From GH45 sp046704385 (lineage in GTDB: Bacteria; Bacteroidota; Bacteroidia; Bacteroidales; SZUA-534): a stretch of DNA of 59,834 nt. The DNA is taken from contig JBJKSB010000039.1 of assembly GCA_046704385.1 (NCBI GenBank), positions 1-59,834 of the forward strand. Reading direction: 5' to 3'. Made by a program: the position numbers and the translations under genes. The stretch's first letter is position 1; the number at the start of each line of letters is the position of its first letter. The notes beneath the pieces are model-generated. The model worked only from the letters and a program-made list of their open reading frames with translations. It was not told the DNA's origin and made no database searches. Below are positions 1 through 10,017 of the stretch, piece after piece.

Positions 1-3000
1 TACCAACGACACCAACATCAGTAACTGCAACCCCGACGACGATATGCGAAGGGTCAACAACAACTCTAACCTATACCGGTGGTTCAGGTGGAGTAGGCGG
101 AACATTTGAATGGTATTCGGGTTCTTGTGGAGGGACGCATGAAGGCACCGGCAACAGCTTAGTAGTTTCCCCAACCACAAATACGACCTATTATGGGCGA
201 TGGGAGAATGCATGTGGATTATCAGCCTGTAAATCAGTGATAGTAACTGTAAATACACCTCAAACAGTGTTTGCCGGTATTGACACCATATTATGTAGTG
301 ATGCCGTTGATTATATACTTGCTGATGCAACAGCATCTTCTTCAATTGTAAGTTGGGAAAATGCCACTACTCACAAGACGAACGGATTTAACAATCCTTC
401 AATTGTTAACCCGACATATACATTTACGACAGATGATAATGGTATTGATACACTTAAATTAGTGATGACCATAACGGATGCTATATGTGGAAATGTTACA
501 GATACCATGCTTTTGATTCGGGCTCCGGGTTTACAGGTTTCTGTTGGGGGATTATCTCCCTATTTGATAAATACAGCCACGACTAAAATTTCAGTTTCTA
601 TTTGGGCAACTCACGATTCCTTTTCTAATTTAGCCTTCTATCTGCAGGCTCCAGACGGAACTACCAGGGTTAGGTTGTATAAACACCACGGAGATGGTGG
701 TTTTTGTTCATTAAGCAGTTTACATAATATAGATTCGTTAACCTTTTATACGGAATCTACTAATAGTTTGAATTTCTGTGGACAGACCGATCCTCTTACC
801 GGAACTTACGCTTGTAAAGATGAGAATGGTTGGACAGCTCTTCAAGGAATGGATCCGGCTCAAGGGGGATGGTCTGTGGTTATTGGAAGTGATGGATGGG
901 GTGTATATGGTACTTTATTAAAAGCACGGATATCGTTCGTAGATATAAATCAACAAGGAAATTTACAGGAAATTGTATTTAATTCAGGAGATATTAGTTA
1001 TCCTATTAATGAATATAGTGAAACGACATATACTGTTCCAATAGGATTACGGACCAATTGTTATGGTTCTACCGATGCAAGAGCCATTGTATCAGTAATT
1101 GGAGGGACAGGCATTTATACCGATTATATTTGGGATACCGGGGCAACAACAGACACCGTTGACCTTGGAGGAGGAATGCATTCGGTTACCGTTACTGATT
1201 CAAGAGGTTGTACAGGGGTTGGGACGGTTCATGTGCTTGAACCTGATCCAATTATCGTGGCCTTCGATTCCACAAATATAAAATGCTTTGGTGATAGTAC
1301 GGGTATGGTAAAAGCAATTGCTTCAGCGGGAGCCGGTGCCCCATACCAATATTTATGGAATGATGGAAATGCATCAACAACTGCCCAGGTCAATAATTTA
1401 CCTGCAGGAACTTATGTGGTAACAGTTTCGGATAAAAACGGTTGTTCTACTATTGACTCGGTTACCATTACCCAACCAGCGTCTCCTGTTACAGTGGCTA
1501 ATATTATTGTAGATTCCACGGGATGTAACGTGGCTACAGGAACAATAAAGGTTACTCCAACGGGAGGAACACCATATACTGATATCGCAATGACCCCCTA
1601 TACTTATTTATGGATTGGAGGATCAACGGATAATCCCAGAAATAATTTGGCGGTTGGGAATTATAAGGTTACCATAAGTGATTCTCTGGGTTGCTCCATT
1701 GATACCACCATTAATATGGTTGACGTTGGAGACATGGCAATTAGCGGCTTTACTATGATTCAGGGAGTATCTTGTCATGGTAGCTGTGATGGTGAAGTTA
1801 GGGTTGATTTTACCGGAGGCACAGGAAATTATTCATTTGATTGGACCGGAGGCGGGTTAACAGGATCGGATGATACTTTGCCCAGTGTTTGTGGTGATAG
1901 TACTTACACAGTATTAGTTAAAGATATAAATACCAATTGTAGCACCACCGATTTTTATACCATACCTCAGCCTGCTAAATTACAAATTGATAAGGTTGAC
2001 AGTACGGCCGTACTTTGCTATGGAGATAACAATGGGACGGCTTCGGTTGTAGGATTAGGAGGTACTGAACCTTATTTCTACACATGGACAAATGCAGCAA
2101 TCGATACACTAAGCCAAAATGGAAATGTGTCGGGTTTGCAATATGGCTATGTTTATATTAATCTAAAAGATGCTAACCAATGTTCAACAGATGACAGTAT
2201 ACTTATTGGCAGACCTGATTCACTGCAGATTACATCAGTAGTTACAAGTCCGACAACAAGTTGTGGTACGGCTACTGGTAGTGCAGATGTTACCGTAACC
2301 GGAGGAACTGCTCCTTATGATTTCTATTGGATTGATGCCGCAAGCAATGATACGGTCTCAACTTTGGCAACAGCGTCATCTTTGAAAGCGGGCCAGTATT
2401 ATATTCATGTTTATGATTATAACAATTGTTTTGTAGACAGCTCTGCTGTTATTGTTGACAACACCTTGCTTTCGGTTGGTATTGATTCGCTTCACGATGT
2501 ACATTGCAATGGTGATGCAACGGGTGAAGTATTTATAAAAATAACAGGATACGTAGGTACGCTCTCGTACGATTGGAGAAATAGCACTAATGTTACAGTT
2601 TCTGTTGATTCAACAGCTATCGGCTTACTTGCCGGCAATTATACTATAATAGTTACCGATGGAAATGGTTGTTCAAATTTTGCTGATACAATCATATCTC
2701 AACCCGTAGCGATTACTGCGGTTCATGCAGTTGATAATGAACCGTCCTGTATTGGAAGCCAGGATGGTCAGGCATCTGTTACGCCTTCAGGAGGAACAGC
2801 TCCATACCGATACGACTGGGGAGTGACTGGTTTAACAGATTCATTAGCGATAGGGTTATCAGCAGGTACTTATAATGTTACCATAACAGACTCAAATAAT
2901 TGTCAGTTTGTTGAAGCCGTAACACTGGTTGATCCGCAACCGATAACATTTAGTTTATCATCCACACCGACAAGTTGTGCGGGTAATAGTGGAACGATGA

Positions 3001-6000
3001 CGGCAAGTAATATTTCAGGAGGTACAGGAATTGGTACCTATACCGTTAATTGGGCCTCTCCTCTTTGGAATAATTACCCCAATGCCGATTCAACTAATAC
3101 GACGACTATCACAAATTTATATGTTGGCACCTATACAGCCATTGTAGTTGATGGAAAGGGCTGTTCGGCCCGTGATTCTGCTAAGGTTATTGATGTTTCA
3201 AACCTGACAATTGCCTTGGATAAAATTGTTAGTACAACTTGTAATGGAGCTAGTGATGGCTCGGTACAGGTACATGGCGTAAACGGGACCAGCCCATATA
3301 CATATGCATGGGGTACAGGTGGTACGGGGGCATTATTAAAAGATGTTACTGCCGGAACCTATACAGTGACTGTAGAGGATGCACTGGGCTGTCAACGTGA
3401 TTCTGCTTTCACAGTAACTGAGCCGGTAGCAATCACAAATACATGGGTGTTTACCGATAGCATAGTTTGTTCGGGAAAAGATTCCGCAAGTTTCTATGCG
3501 GTACCGGCAGGTGGTGTAGGACCATATACATATTTGTGGAAAAATAGTTCAGGTAATGTTGTTGGTACGGATTCAAATCTGGTTAATGCAAAATCCGGCA
3601 CTTATTATTTGACTATAGTTGATGCCAATTCTTGTACATTCGAGAATAGCATCAATATTTTTGATCCCCAACCGATGGTTTTATCTATAACCAGTGGTAT
3701 CACAACATGTCCGGACTCAGTTGGTTGGGCTAAGGTTGCCGTTACCGGTGGTGTGGCACCATATACTTATAATTGGTATCAGGAATCGAACCCAGGTCAG
3801 GTACTGGAGGGCAAAACAACAAATACAGCTTCAAAATTATGGGTAGATGTATTTGTTGTCCAGGTAACTGATTCATTAGGATGTGTGGCTTATGACACCG
3901 TATTGATTGATGATAATAGTAATTTAGATTTCACCTACAATGTCAATCATGGGATATTATGCGATGGATCCTGTGATGGGTCTGTTGAAATTACTGATGT
4001 ATTTGATGGTAAAGGTACAGTAGCCAATTATACTGTGGATTGGGCCAATGGTGAAAGCGGTAAAATTGCCAACATGCTTTGCCTTGGCGATAACCAGGTA
4101 ACTGTTACTTCAAATGCAGGTTGTAAAAAGACAAAGGTAGTAAGCATCAATAAAAAAGACATGTTTGATGCAACTATCTACACAATAGATAATTATACTC
4201 AATCCAATGATTTCTGCGTGGGTTCAGCCACCGTAACACCCAGAGGGGGTGATTTAACACAGGGTAATATTTACATCCTGGAATGGACAGATAGTAATGG
4301 AAAAATATTGTCCGGTAGGCCGGATACTATTACAACAGCAGGTAATTCCTCACAGTTAGCAGAATTATGTAAAGGTTCCTATAATGTTAAGATAATAAAC
4401 CAAAGAGCAGATGGAAATACCTGTATCATTACAAAATCATTTGATATTAATCGTGATACATTACGTTATAACATTGATAGTATTCACCATATTGCTTGTT
4501 ATGGTGATACAACCGGTTATGTTGAAATTACTGCCGAGGGTGGTTTTGGAAGTTACTCCTATACCTGGAGTGGAGGAAGTATAGATTCAGTTTTACATAC
4601 TTCAAAAATTGACAGCGTAATGGCCGGAACATATCATTTAACTATTACAGACGATATTGGAAGCATTATAAAGGATTCAATAATAATTCGCGATTCGGCT
4701 AAATATGTGCCTAAATTCATTATTGATCCCACATTATGTTCTCAGCCAACAGGAGTTATAAGAGTTGACACATTGAATTCAACAGGAGGTACTCCGGACT
4801 TTAACTATTTATGGGTAAATGAAAATATGGATACTGTGGGAACCGGTTATCTGCTATCAAATATTGATGTCGGATTATACACTGTGTTTGTCACCGATGC
4901 TAATAATTGTCAGGTTACCAGCACGCTCCGAATGAATGATGATTCACCATTTACCATGGATATTCTTAAAGTAAAAGGAGTCACTTGCTACGGGTTTGAG
5001 GATGGAATTTTAGAGGCGAATGATTATGACAGTGGTGTTAGTCCAATAACCTATAAATGGTCGACAGGAGCAAATGACACCTTAAAAACCTTAACAGATA
5101 TTGGTGCAGGAACGTACAGTGTTATAGCGACTGATGATTCAAGTTGTGTTCGCTACGATACTATTTCTATTGTATCTGACCAGGACAGTATCACTTTTGA
5201 ATTGGTTGATACGGTTCAGAACACTTGTTATACAGACACAGTTGGTCAGGTAAGCTTTAATTTGCTATCTGGTAAAAAAGATGCTACCTACAATTATTTC
5301 TTAAAAGATGTGAATAGTATTAATCCGATCCAACAACAGGATTCTAATTTCAGCAACTTGTCTACAGGTAAATATAAAGCGTTTATTATAGATGGATCGG
5401 GATGTAGCAGCGAACAATTGCCATTCGAATTTTTATCGCGATCGCCGCAAATGATTAAATATTTTGAAATTATTAAACCTGCCAGCTGTAATTATTTTAC
5501 TGACGATGGAGAAATGCGAGTTAGTATTAAAATGGGATATTTCAACCAGGAAGCCCCTGACTTGGTGAATGATGTTATTACCTATGGCTTTGAGTGGGAT
5601 GGAAATCCGGCCTGGAACAACGATACCCTTTCACAGGCTATAGCAGGAAAGCACATTGTTAAAGTATCGGATAACCTGGGTTGTACAAACACATTCGATT
5701 CTGTTATGTCATCGAATACACAGGTGTTTATTGACAATTCTTATATCACCGGGTCATTGCTGGCTAAAGATTATTTATGTCCTGATGATACGGTACAATT
5801 ATTTGTTGAATCTGTTTCTCCTGACTCCATTGTGTGGAATAACCAGGTCTACATTATTGGTAATCCACATAATGCGTTAGTACAAACGGCAGCTCATACA
5901 AGCGAAACATTTATGCCTACAGCTTATTACAAAGGTTGCCGTGATGTGGATACTATATTTGTAGGAAGATACGCGATTGATACCTTGATTGCAGCAGTTG

Positions 6001-6566
6001 ATGAGCAAAAGATATTTGCAGGTCAGGAACTGACACTAACGGCAAATAAACCTGATGTTACTTACAGCGAATTGATGCCATTTGATGTAACACATTGGTT
6101 TACATGGACATCGAATGCCGGAGTTGTAACCTGGCAACCATCACCACCTGACAGCATCCAGGTAAAGGCAAAACCCTCAGATAATGTTATGTTTACCGTT
6201 TATGATTCTATCAATATAGTAAATACAAGCTATTCAACAAGAACTTGTTTGTTAAGCGATACAGTATCAGTAATGGTATTCCCGGAATTTAATCCTTCAA
6301 AAGGGTTCACTCCCAATGGTGATGGAATGTTTGATGAATGGGATTTACCAGGTTTAGATGGCTATGACAATGTATCAGTTCAAATATTTGACCGTTGGGG
6401 TGGCTTGGTATGGGAAAATGACGGCAACTACAATTCCAATAAATGGAAAGGTACAAATATGAAGGGTAAACCAGTACCATCGGGTACTTACTACTATATA
6501 ATCAAATATGGAGATAAAGATACGGGAACAACAACTAAACCAGGATCCGTTACAATTATAAGGTAA
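1..6566 (+). CDS. Giant SprB-repeat adhesin with T9SS type B (CHU_C) C-terminal domain, 5' partial
   Basis: Surface adhesin of the SprB/gliding-motility type, exported by the type IX secretion system. The frame is open from position 3, so the GTG at 237 is not a real start; the gene enters from the left. Seen in order: an Ig-like segment (about nt 3-250) rich in Thr and Gly; a region resembling a proprotein-convertase P-domain (about nt 516-940); then about 18-19 repeats of roughly 80-100 residues, each opening with a Cys-x-Gly-like turn and carrying a GGT-x-PY-x-Y-x-W core (SprB repeats). The last 90 residues begin NPSKGFTPNGDG and contain IFDRWGGLVWE and PSGTYYY, the hallmarks of the gliding-motility-associated C-terminal domain. 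A PorP/SprF-like gene follows after 1 bp, the usual partner of such cargo. The exact ligand is unknown. Confidence 0.93.
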   Translation, partial: PTTPTSVTATPTTICEGSTTTLTYTGGSGGVGGTFEWYSGSCGGTHEGTGNSLVVSPTTNTTYYGRWENACGLSACKSVIVTVNTPQTVFAGIDTILCSDAVDYILADATASSSIVSWENATTHKTNGFNNPSIVNPTYTFTTDDNGIDTLKLVMTITDAICGNVTDTMLLIRAPGLQVSVGGLSPYLINTATTKISVSIWATHDSFSNLAFYLQAPDGTTRVRLYKHHGDGGFCSLSSLHNIDSLTFYTESTNSLNFCGQTDPLTGTYACKDENGWTALQGMDPAQGGWSVVIGSDGWGVYGTLLKARISFVDINQQGNLQEIVFNSGDISYPINEYSETTYTVPIGLRTNCYGSTDARAIVSVIGGTGIYTDYIWDTGATTDTVDLGGGMHSVTVTDSRGCTGVGTVHVLEPDPIIVAFDSTNIKCFGDSTGMVKAIASAGAGAPYQYLWNDGNASTTAQVNNLPAGTYVVTVSDKNGCSTIDSVTITQPASPVTVANIIVDSTGCNVATGTIKVTPTGGTPYTDIAMTPYTYLWIGGSTDNPRNNLAVGNYKVTISDSLGCSIDTTINMVDVGDMAISGFTMIQGVSCHGSCDGEVRVDFTGGTGNYSFDWTGGGLTGSDDTLPSVCGDSTYTVLVKDINTNCSTTDFYTIPQPAKLQIDKVDSTAVLCYGDNNGTASVVGLGGTEPYFYTWTNAAIDTLSQNGNVSGLQYGYVYINLKDANQCSTDDSILIGRPDSLQITSVVTSPTTSCGTATGSADVTVTGGTAPYDFYWIDAASNDTVSTLATASSLKAGQYYIHVYDYNNCFVDSSAVIVDNTLLSVGIDSLHDVHCNGDATGEVFIKITGYVGTLSYDWRNSTNVTVSVDSTAIGLLAGNYTIIVTDGNGCSNFADTIISQPVAITAVHAVDNEPSCIGSQDGQASVTPSGGTAPYRYDWGVTGLTDSLAIGLSAGTYNVTITDSNNCQFVEAVTLVDPQPITFSLSSTPTSCAGNSGTMTASNISGGTGIGTYTVNWASPLWNNYPNADSTNTTTITNLYVGTYTAIVVDGKGCSARDSAKVIDVSNLTIALDKIVSTTCNGASDGSVQVHGVNGTSPYTYAWGTGGTGALLKDVTAGTYTVTVEDALGCQRDSAFTVTEPVAITNTWVFTDSIVCSGKDSASFYAVPAGGVGPYTYLWKNSSGNVVGTDSNLVNAKSGTYYLTIVDANSCTFENSINIFDPQPMVLSITSGITTCPDSVGWAKVAVTGGVAPYTYNWYQESNPGQVLEGKTTNTASKLWVDVFVVQVTDSLGCVAYDTVLIDDNSNLDFTYNVNHGILCDGSCDGSVEITDVFDGKGTVANYTVDWANGESGKIANMLCLGDNQVTVTSNAGCKKTKVVSINKKDMFDATIYTIDNYTQSNDFCVGSATVTPRGGDLTQGNIYILEWTDSNGKILSGRPDTITTAGNSSQLAELCKGSYNVKIINQRADGNTCIITKSFDINRDTLRYNIDSIHHIACYGDTTGYVEITAEGGFGSYSYTWSGGSIDSVLHTSKIDSVMAGTYHLTITDDIGSIIKDSIIIRDSAKYVPKFIIDPTLCSQPTGVIRVDTLNSTGGTPDFNYLWVNENMDTVGTGYLLSNIDVGLYTVFVTDANNCQVTSTLRMNDDSPFTMDILKVKGVTCYGFEDGILEANDYDSGVSPITYKWSTGANDTLKTLTDIGAGTYSVIATDDSSCVRYDTISIVSDQDSITFELVDTVQNTCYTDTVGQVSFNLLSGKKDATYNYFLKDVNSINPIQQQDSNFSNLSTGKYKAFIIDGSGCSSEQLPFEFLSRSPQMIKYFEIIKPASCNYFTDDGEMRVSIKMGYFNQEAPDLVNDVITYGFEWDGNPAWNNDTLSQAIAGKHIVKVSDNLGCTNTFDSVMSSNTQVFIDNSYITGSLLAKDYLCPDDTVQLFVESVSPDSIVWNNQVYIIGNPHNALVQTAAHTSETFMPTAYYKGCRDVDTIFVGRYAIDTLIAAVDEQKIFAGQELTLTANKPDVTYSELMPFDVTHWFTWTSNAGVVTWQPSPPDSIQVKAKPSDNVMFTVYDSINIVNTSYSTRTCLLSDTVSVMVFPEFNPSKGFTPNGDGMFDEWDLPGLDGYDNVSVQIFDRWGGLVWENDGNYNSNKWKGTNMKGKPVPSGTYYYIIKYGDKDTGTTTKPGSVTIIR

Positions 6567-6567
6567 T

Positions 6568-7524
6568 ATGAAAGCACTAAATAAAATACTTATAATAGTT
6601 TTGTTGGCTGTAACCCAAATGGCTATGGCACAACCCATGTTCCAGTTTTCACAGTATATGTTTAACGATTATATGTTAAACCCGGCTATTGGAGGCACCA
6701 ATGATTACTGGCAAATACGTTCAAACTTCCGTCAACAGTGGGCCGGCATAAAAGATAGTCCGGGTAGTCCAACAACTTATATGTTAGCTGCCTATGGACC
6801 ACACAAGACCATGCCAATGGGTTATGGTGGTTATTTATTCAACGATGTGGCTGGCCCGATTGGATATATGGGTTTATATGGATCGTATGCTTACAGTATC
6901 AGGGTTTCAGGTGAAATAAGGTTATCCATGGGTCTTTTTGCCGGGATGATTCAAAACCGGGTTGATTTATCGGTACTTAGTCCTGAGGATCCGATTGTGG
7001 CTGAAAATGGTTCAAAAGTTTCCAAATTTATGCCTGATGGATCATTAGGTTTGTATTTATATACATCGCAGTACTTTTTTGGATTATCATTCAATCACTT
7101 GTTGTTTAACAACGCCTCGCTTTTAAAGAATTACGACCCAAGCTTTAATTTGAGCGAAGCACGTATTAAACCCTACTTCAATATTCAGGGCGGATACAAA
7201 TATAATCTTGACAGGAATTTCGATATTTATCCTTCCGTACTTATGAAAGCGGCTCCTGCTTATGATTTTATTACCGACATTAATGTGCGCACCATTTATC
7301 AAAAAATGGTTTGGGGTGGGATAGGATTTCGTTATTCATTTCATAATCCCGAATCCTTTATTGTTTTTGTTGGGTATAATTATAACGATTTGGTTAATAT
7401 AGGATATTCATATGATGTTACTTTGTCAAAATTTGGTCGTCAAAGCATGGGTTCTCATGAAGTTATGATAGGTGTGAAATTTAACGATATCAGAAAATCA
7501 CGATCGAAAAGAAAGATTAGGTAA
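6568..7524 (+). CDS. PorP/SprF family type IX secretion membrane protein
   Basis: Outer-membrane beta-barrel of the PorP/SprF family, 318 residues, the usual family length. It has a signal peptide of about 21 residues ending in AMAQ, followed by PMFQFSQYMFN and NPAIGG, which are typical of the family N-terminus. Aromatic, glycine-rich beta strands follow to the C-terminus. Family members are tied to delivery or anchoring of type B T9SS cargo at the cell surface. The gene starts 1 bp after the stop of the SprB-like adhesin, which supports a dedicated pair. A lipoprotein gene follows after 3 bp. Family assignment is firm; the link to this particular adhesin is inferred from position. Confidence 0.93.
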   Translation: MKALNKILIIVLLAVTQMAMAQPMFQFSQYMFNDYMLNPAIGGTNDYWQIRSNFRQQWAGIKDSPGSPTTYMLAAYGPHKTMPMGYGGYLFNDVAGPIGYMGLYGSYAYSIRVSGEIRLSMGLFAGMIQNRVDLSVLSPEDPIVAENGSKVSKFMPDGSLGLYLYTSQYFFGLSFNHLLFNNASLLKNYDPSFNLSEARIKPYFNIQGGYKYNLDRNFDIYPSVLMKAAPAYDFITDINVRTIYQKMVWGGIGFRYSFHNPESFIVFVGYNYNDLVNIGYSYDVTLSKFGRQSMGSHEVMIGVKFNDIRKSRSKRKIR

Positions 7525-7527
7525 TAT

Positions 7528-7908
7528 ATGAGAACAAAAATAACTACCATAATAATCTTTGTTGGAATCAGTATTCTTTTTGGATGTTCCCGGAGTTCAG
7601 GCAGCCAGGGAATTTTAAATAAAAGCAAATTTGTTGATGTATTGGTTGATATCCATATGGCCGATGCTGTATTATCGGTAGAGGGTTATCGGATTTATAG
7701 CGATTCTACAAAAATAAGATTGTACTATAACGACGTTTTAAAAAAGCACAATGTAACTCAACAACAAATTGAAAATACGTTAAAGTATTATAGCAAAAAT
7801 CCACGTCAATTTGAAAATGTTTACAAGGAGGTCTCGGAAAAGATTGGCAAACTTGAAGAGGAATACGAAAAAAAGAATAAGACTAAAGATTCGCAGAAAG
7901 GGGCTTAA
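7528..7908 (+). CDS. DUF4296 domain-containing lipoprotein
   Basis: Small lipoprotein of 126 residues. The N-terminus is a signal peptide with a lipobox ending FGC at Cys20, so it is probably anchored in the envelope. The mature part carries the DUF4296 pattern VDVLVDIHMADAVL, then a helical stretch with YYNDVLKKHNV and YYSKNPRQFENVY, and a charged coiled-coil tail. Function is unknown for the family, which is widespread in Bacteroidota. It is the third gene in the adhesin-PorP/SprF unit, and the operon terminator overlaps its stop codon. Confidence 0.88.
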   Translation: MRTKITTIIIFVGISILFGCSRSSGSQGILNKSKFVDVLVDIHMADAVLSVEGYRIYSDSTKIRLYYNDVLKKHNVTQQQIENTLKYYSKNPRQFENVYKEVSEKIGKLEEEYEKKNKTKDSQKGA

Positions 7909-7931
7909 AATGGAAAAGCTCCTTTTTTTTT
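7900..7931 (+). terminator. Rho-independent terminator of the adhesin operon
   Basis: GGGGCTT at 7900-7906 pairs with AAGCTCC at 7916-7922 (one G-U pair), followed by nine T. It overlaps the stop codon of the DUF4296 gene and lies just before ruvB. Confidence 0.8.
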
Positions 7932-7956
7932 GTAATATTGTTGTCTAAATTTTAAT

Positions 7957-8979
7957 ATGAGCGAAAATTTTGATATAAGGAGTGACGTAAATTTTTCAAA
8001 TGAGAAAGAGTTTGAGCAAAAACTCAGGCCGCTTAATTTTGATGACTTTAACGGACAATTTAAAATTGTCGAAAATTTGAAAGTTTTTGTTGAAGCAGCT
8101 AAAATGAGGGGAGATGCTCTTGACCATGTTTTATTGCATGGGCCTCCCGGTTTGGGGAAAACTACTTTATCAAACATTATTGCTAACGAATTAAATGTGG
8201 GATTTAAAATCACTTCAGGTCCTGTCCTTGATAAACCCGGGGATCTGGCTGGTTTGCTTACAAATCTTGAAGAGAACGATGTCCTTTTTATTGATGAAAT
8301 TCACCGGTTAAATCCTGTTGTGGAGGAGTACTTGTACTCTGCCATGGAAGATTTCCGCATTGATATAATGATTGATAAAGGACCAAGTGCCCGTTCGGTT
8401 CAGCTAACCCTGAATCCATTTACACTTATAGGAGCTACTACACGATCAGGTTTATTGACAAGTCCGCTACGTGCGAGGTTTGGAATAAACTCACATTTAG
8501 AATACTACGATGCCAATATCATCCAAAAAATCATCAAACGTTCAGCCTCAATTTTAAAGGTTCCCATTGATGAAGACGCTTCGGTGGAAGTTGCATCCCG
8601 TAGCCGGGGAACCCCAAGGATTGCAAATGCTTTGCTCCGAAGAGTAAGAGATTTTGCCCAGGTAAAAGGTGAAGGATTCATAAACCTTGAAATTGCCAAA
8701 TATTCACTTGAGGCCTTGAATATTGATCAATATGGGTTAGATGAGATGGACAACCGTATTTTATCGACAATAATCGATAAATTTAAGGGTGGACCTGTTG
8801 GTATAACAACTATTGCCACAGCAGTTGGTGAAGATGGTGGAACTCTTGAAGAAGTTTACGAGCCCTTTTTAATAAAAGAAGGATTTATTAAGCGAACACC
8901 ACGGGGACGGGAAGCAACCGAAAAAGCTTACAAACACTTGGGAAAGGTTCATTCGAGTCAGCAGGGCGAGCTTTTTTAA
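7957..8979 (+). CDS. ruvB: Holliday junction branch migration helicase RuvB
   Basis: AAA+ motor of the RuvAB complex, which drives branch migration of Holliday junctions in recombination and repair. At 340 residues it has the family length. Visible motifs: Walker A GPPGLGKTT near residues 62-70, Walker B FIDEIHRL near 111-118, sensor 1 GATTRSG near 159-165 followed by PLRARFG with the arginine finger, and the C-terminal winged helix with GPVGITTIA and FIKRTPRGR. No ruvA is in the window. It lies after the terminator of the adhesin operon, so it probably has its own promoter; queG follows after 96 bp. Confidence 0.98.
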   Translation: MSENFDIRSDVNFSNEKEFEQKLRPLNFDDFNGQFKIVENLKVFVEAAKMRGDALDHVLLHGPPGLGKTTLSNIIANELNVGFKITSGPVLDKPGDLAGLLTNLEENDVLFIDEIHRLNPVVEEYLYSAMEDFRIDIMIDKGPSARSVQLTLNPFTLIGATTRSGLLTSPLRARFGINSHLEYYDANIIQKIIKRSASILKVPIDEDASVEVASRSRGTPRIANALLRRVRDFAQVKGEGFINLEIAKYSLEALNIDQYGLDEMDNRILSTIIDKFKGGPVGITTIATAVGEDGGTLEEVYEPFLIKEGFIKRTPRGREATEKAYKHLGKVHSSQQGELF

Positions 8980-9075
8980 TTCAACTATTTCATACTATTC
9001 CCAAACTTATATCACAACCATGAATATTTAGTACATTCACCAGCACCCTAGTGCGAGGAGCTTCAATTTAAAAGA

Positions 9076-10017
9076 ATGAAACAATTTTCCAGATCTGAAT
9101 TGACACAAAGCATTAAGAAGAAAGCGATTGAACTTGGATTTAACGGAGTCGGTATAATTAAGTCGGAAGAAGTTCAAGGGTTTTCTGAAGCACTGCAAAG
9201 TTGGTTACAAAACGACTATCATGCCAGCATGAAATACATGACACAAAACACGGATAAACGATGTAATCCTGCTATTTTGGTGCCCGGATCAAAAAGTGTG
9301 ATTTCCTTAATTATTTCATATTACCCGGAGAAGCTACAGTCCTATAACGTTCCTCAAATAGCAAAATATGCTTATGGTTTGGATTATCATGAGGTATTGA
9401 AAGACAAAATGCAGCAACTTTGGGATTATATCATGGAAATGTATCCATCGCTTGAGGGAAGAACATTTGTGGATTCAGCGCCGGCTTCCGATAAACAATT
9501 GGCAGTAAAAGCGGGTTTGGGCTGGCTCGGTAAAAACAGTTGTTTAATTAATCCGGAAATAGGCTCATTTGTTTTTATTTGTGAACTTATAATAAACATG
9601 GAATTGGATTACGATAAACCTTACCAATCTAATTTTTGTGGCAATTGTACCCGATGTATTGATAATTGTCCCACAGGTGCAATTGTTCGGCCAGGTATAA
9701 TTGATAGTAACAAGTGTATTTCGTATAATACCATTGAAAACAAATCGGTTACATTGCCTGCTGAGTTAAATGGCAGATTCAGTAATTATCTGTTTGGATG
9801 TGATATTTGCCAGGATGTTTGCCCGTGGAATAGAAAATCCATAACAACCAATGTAAATTCATTTTTTCCTTCCGATAAGTTTTATCAACTAGGGTGGGAT
9901 GAATGGCAGGCAATGGATAAAAATGAATTTAATACAATTTTTAAACAATCGCCTCTAAAGAGAGCAAAATACGAAGGATTAAAAAGAAACTTTGATTTTA
10001 TTACTAAAAAAGTATAA
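9076..10017 (+). CDS. queG: Epoxyqueuosine reductase QueG
   Basis: Cobalamin- and iron-sulfur-dependent enzyme for the last step of queuosine synthesis, reducing epoxyqueuosine to queuosine in the tRNA wobble position. It has 313 residues. The central part carries the QueG pattern VDSAPASDKQLAVKAGLGWLG (seen in pieces), then two ferredoxin-type clusters: CGNCTRCIDNCPTG near residue 188 and CDICQDVCPWN near 242. The HEAT-like C-terminal extension of longer QueG proteins is absent, as in many Bacteroidota. Its 3' end overlaps by 14 bp the 3' end of a convergent gene. queA lies about 2.6 kb away on the other strand. Confidence 0.95.
   Translation: MKQFSRSELTQSIKKKAIELGFNGVGIIKSEEVQGFSEALQSWLQNDYHASMKYMTQNTDKRCNPAILVPGSKSVISLIISYYPEKLQSYNVPQIAKYAYGLDYHEVLKDKMQQLWDYIMEMYPSLEGRTFVDSAPASDKQLAVKAGLGWLGKNSCLINPEIGSFVFICELIINMELDYDKPYQSNFCGNCTRCIDNCPTGAIVRPGIIDSNKCISYNTIENKSVTLPAELNGRFSNYLFGCDICQDVCPWNRKSITTNVNSFFPSDKFYQLGWDEWQAMDKNEFNTIFKQSPLKRAKYEGLKRNFDFITKKV

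Noticed and set aside
237..6566. Adhesin starting at the GTG 237
   Set aside because: The frame is open upstream to position 3 with coherent protein, so 237 is internal.
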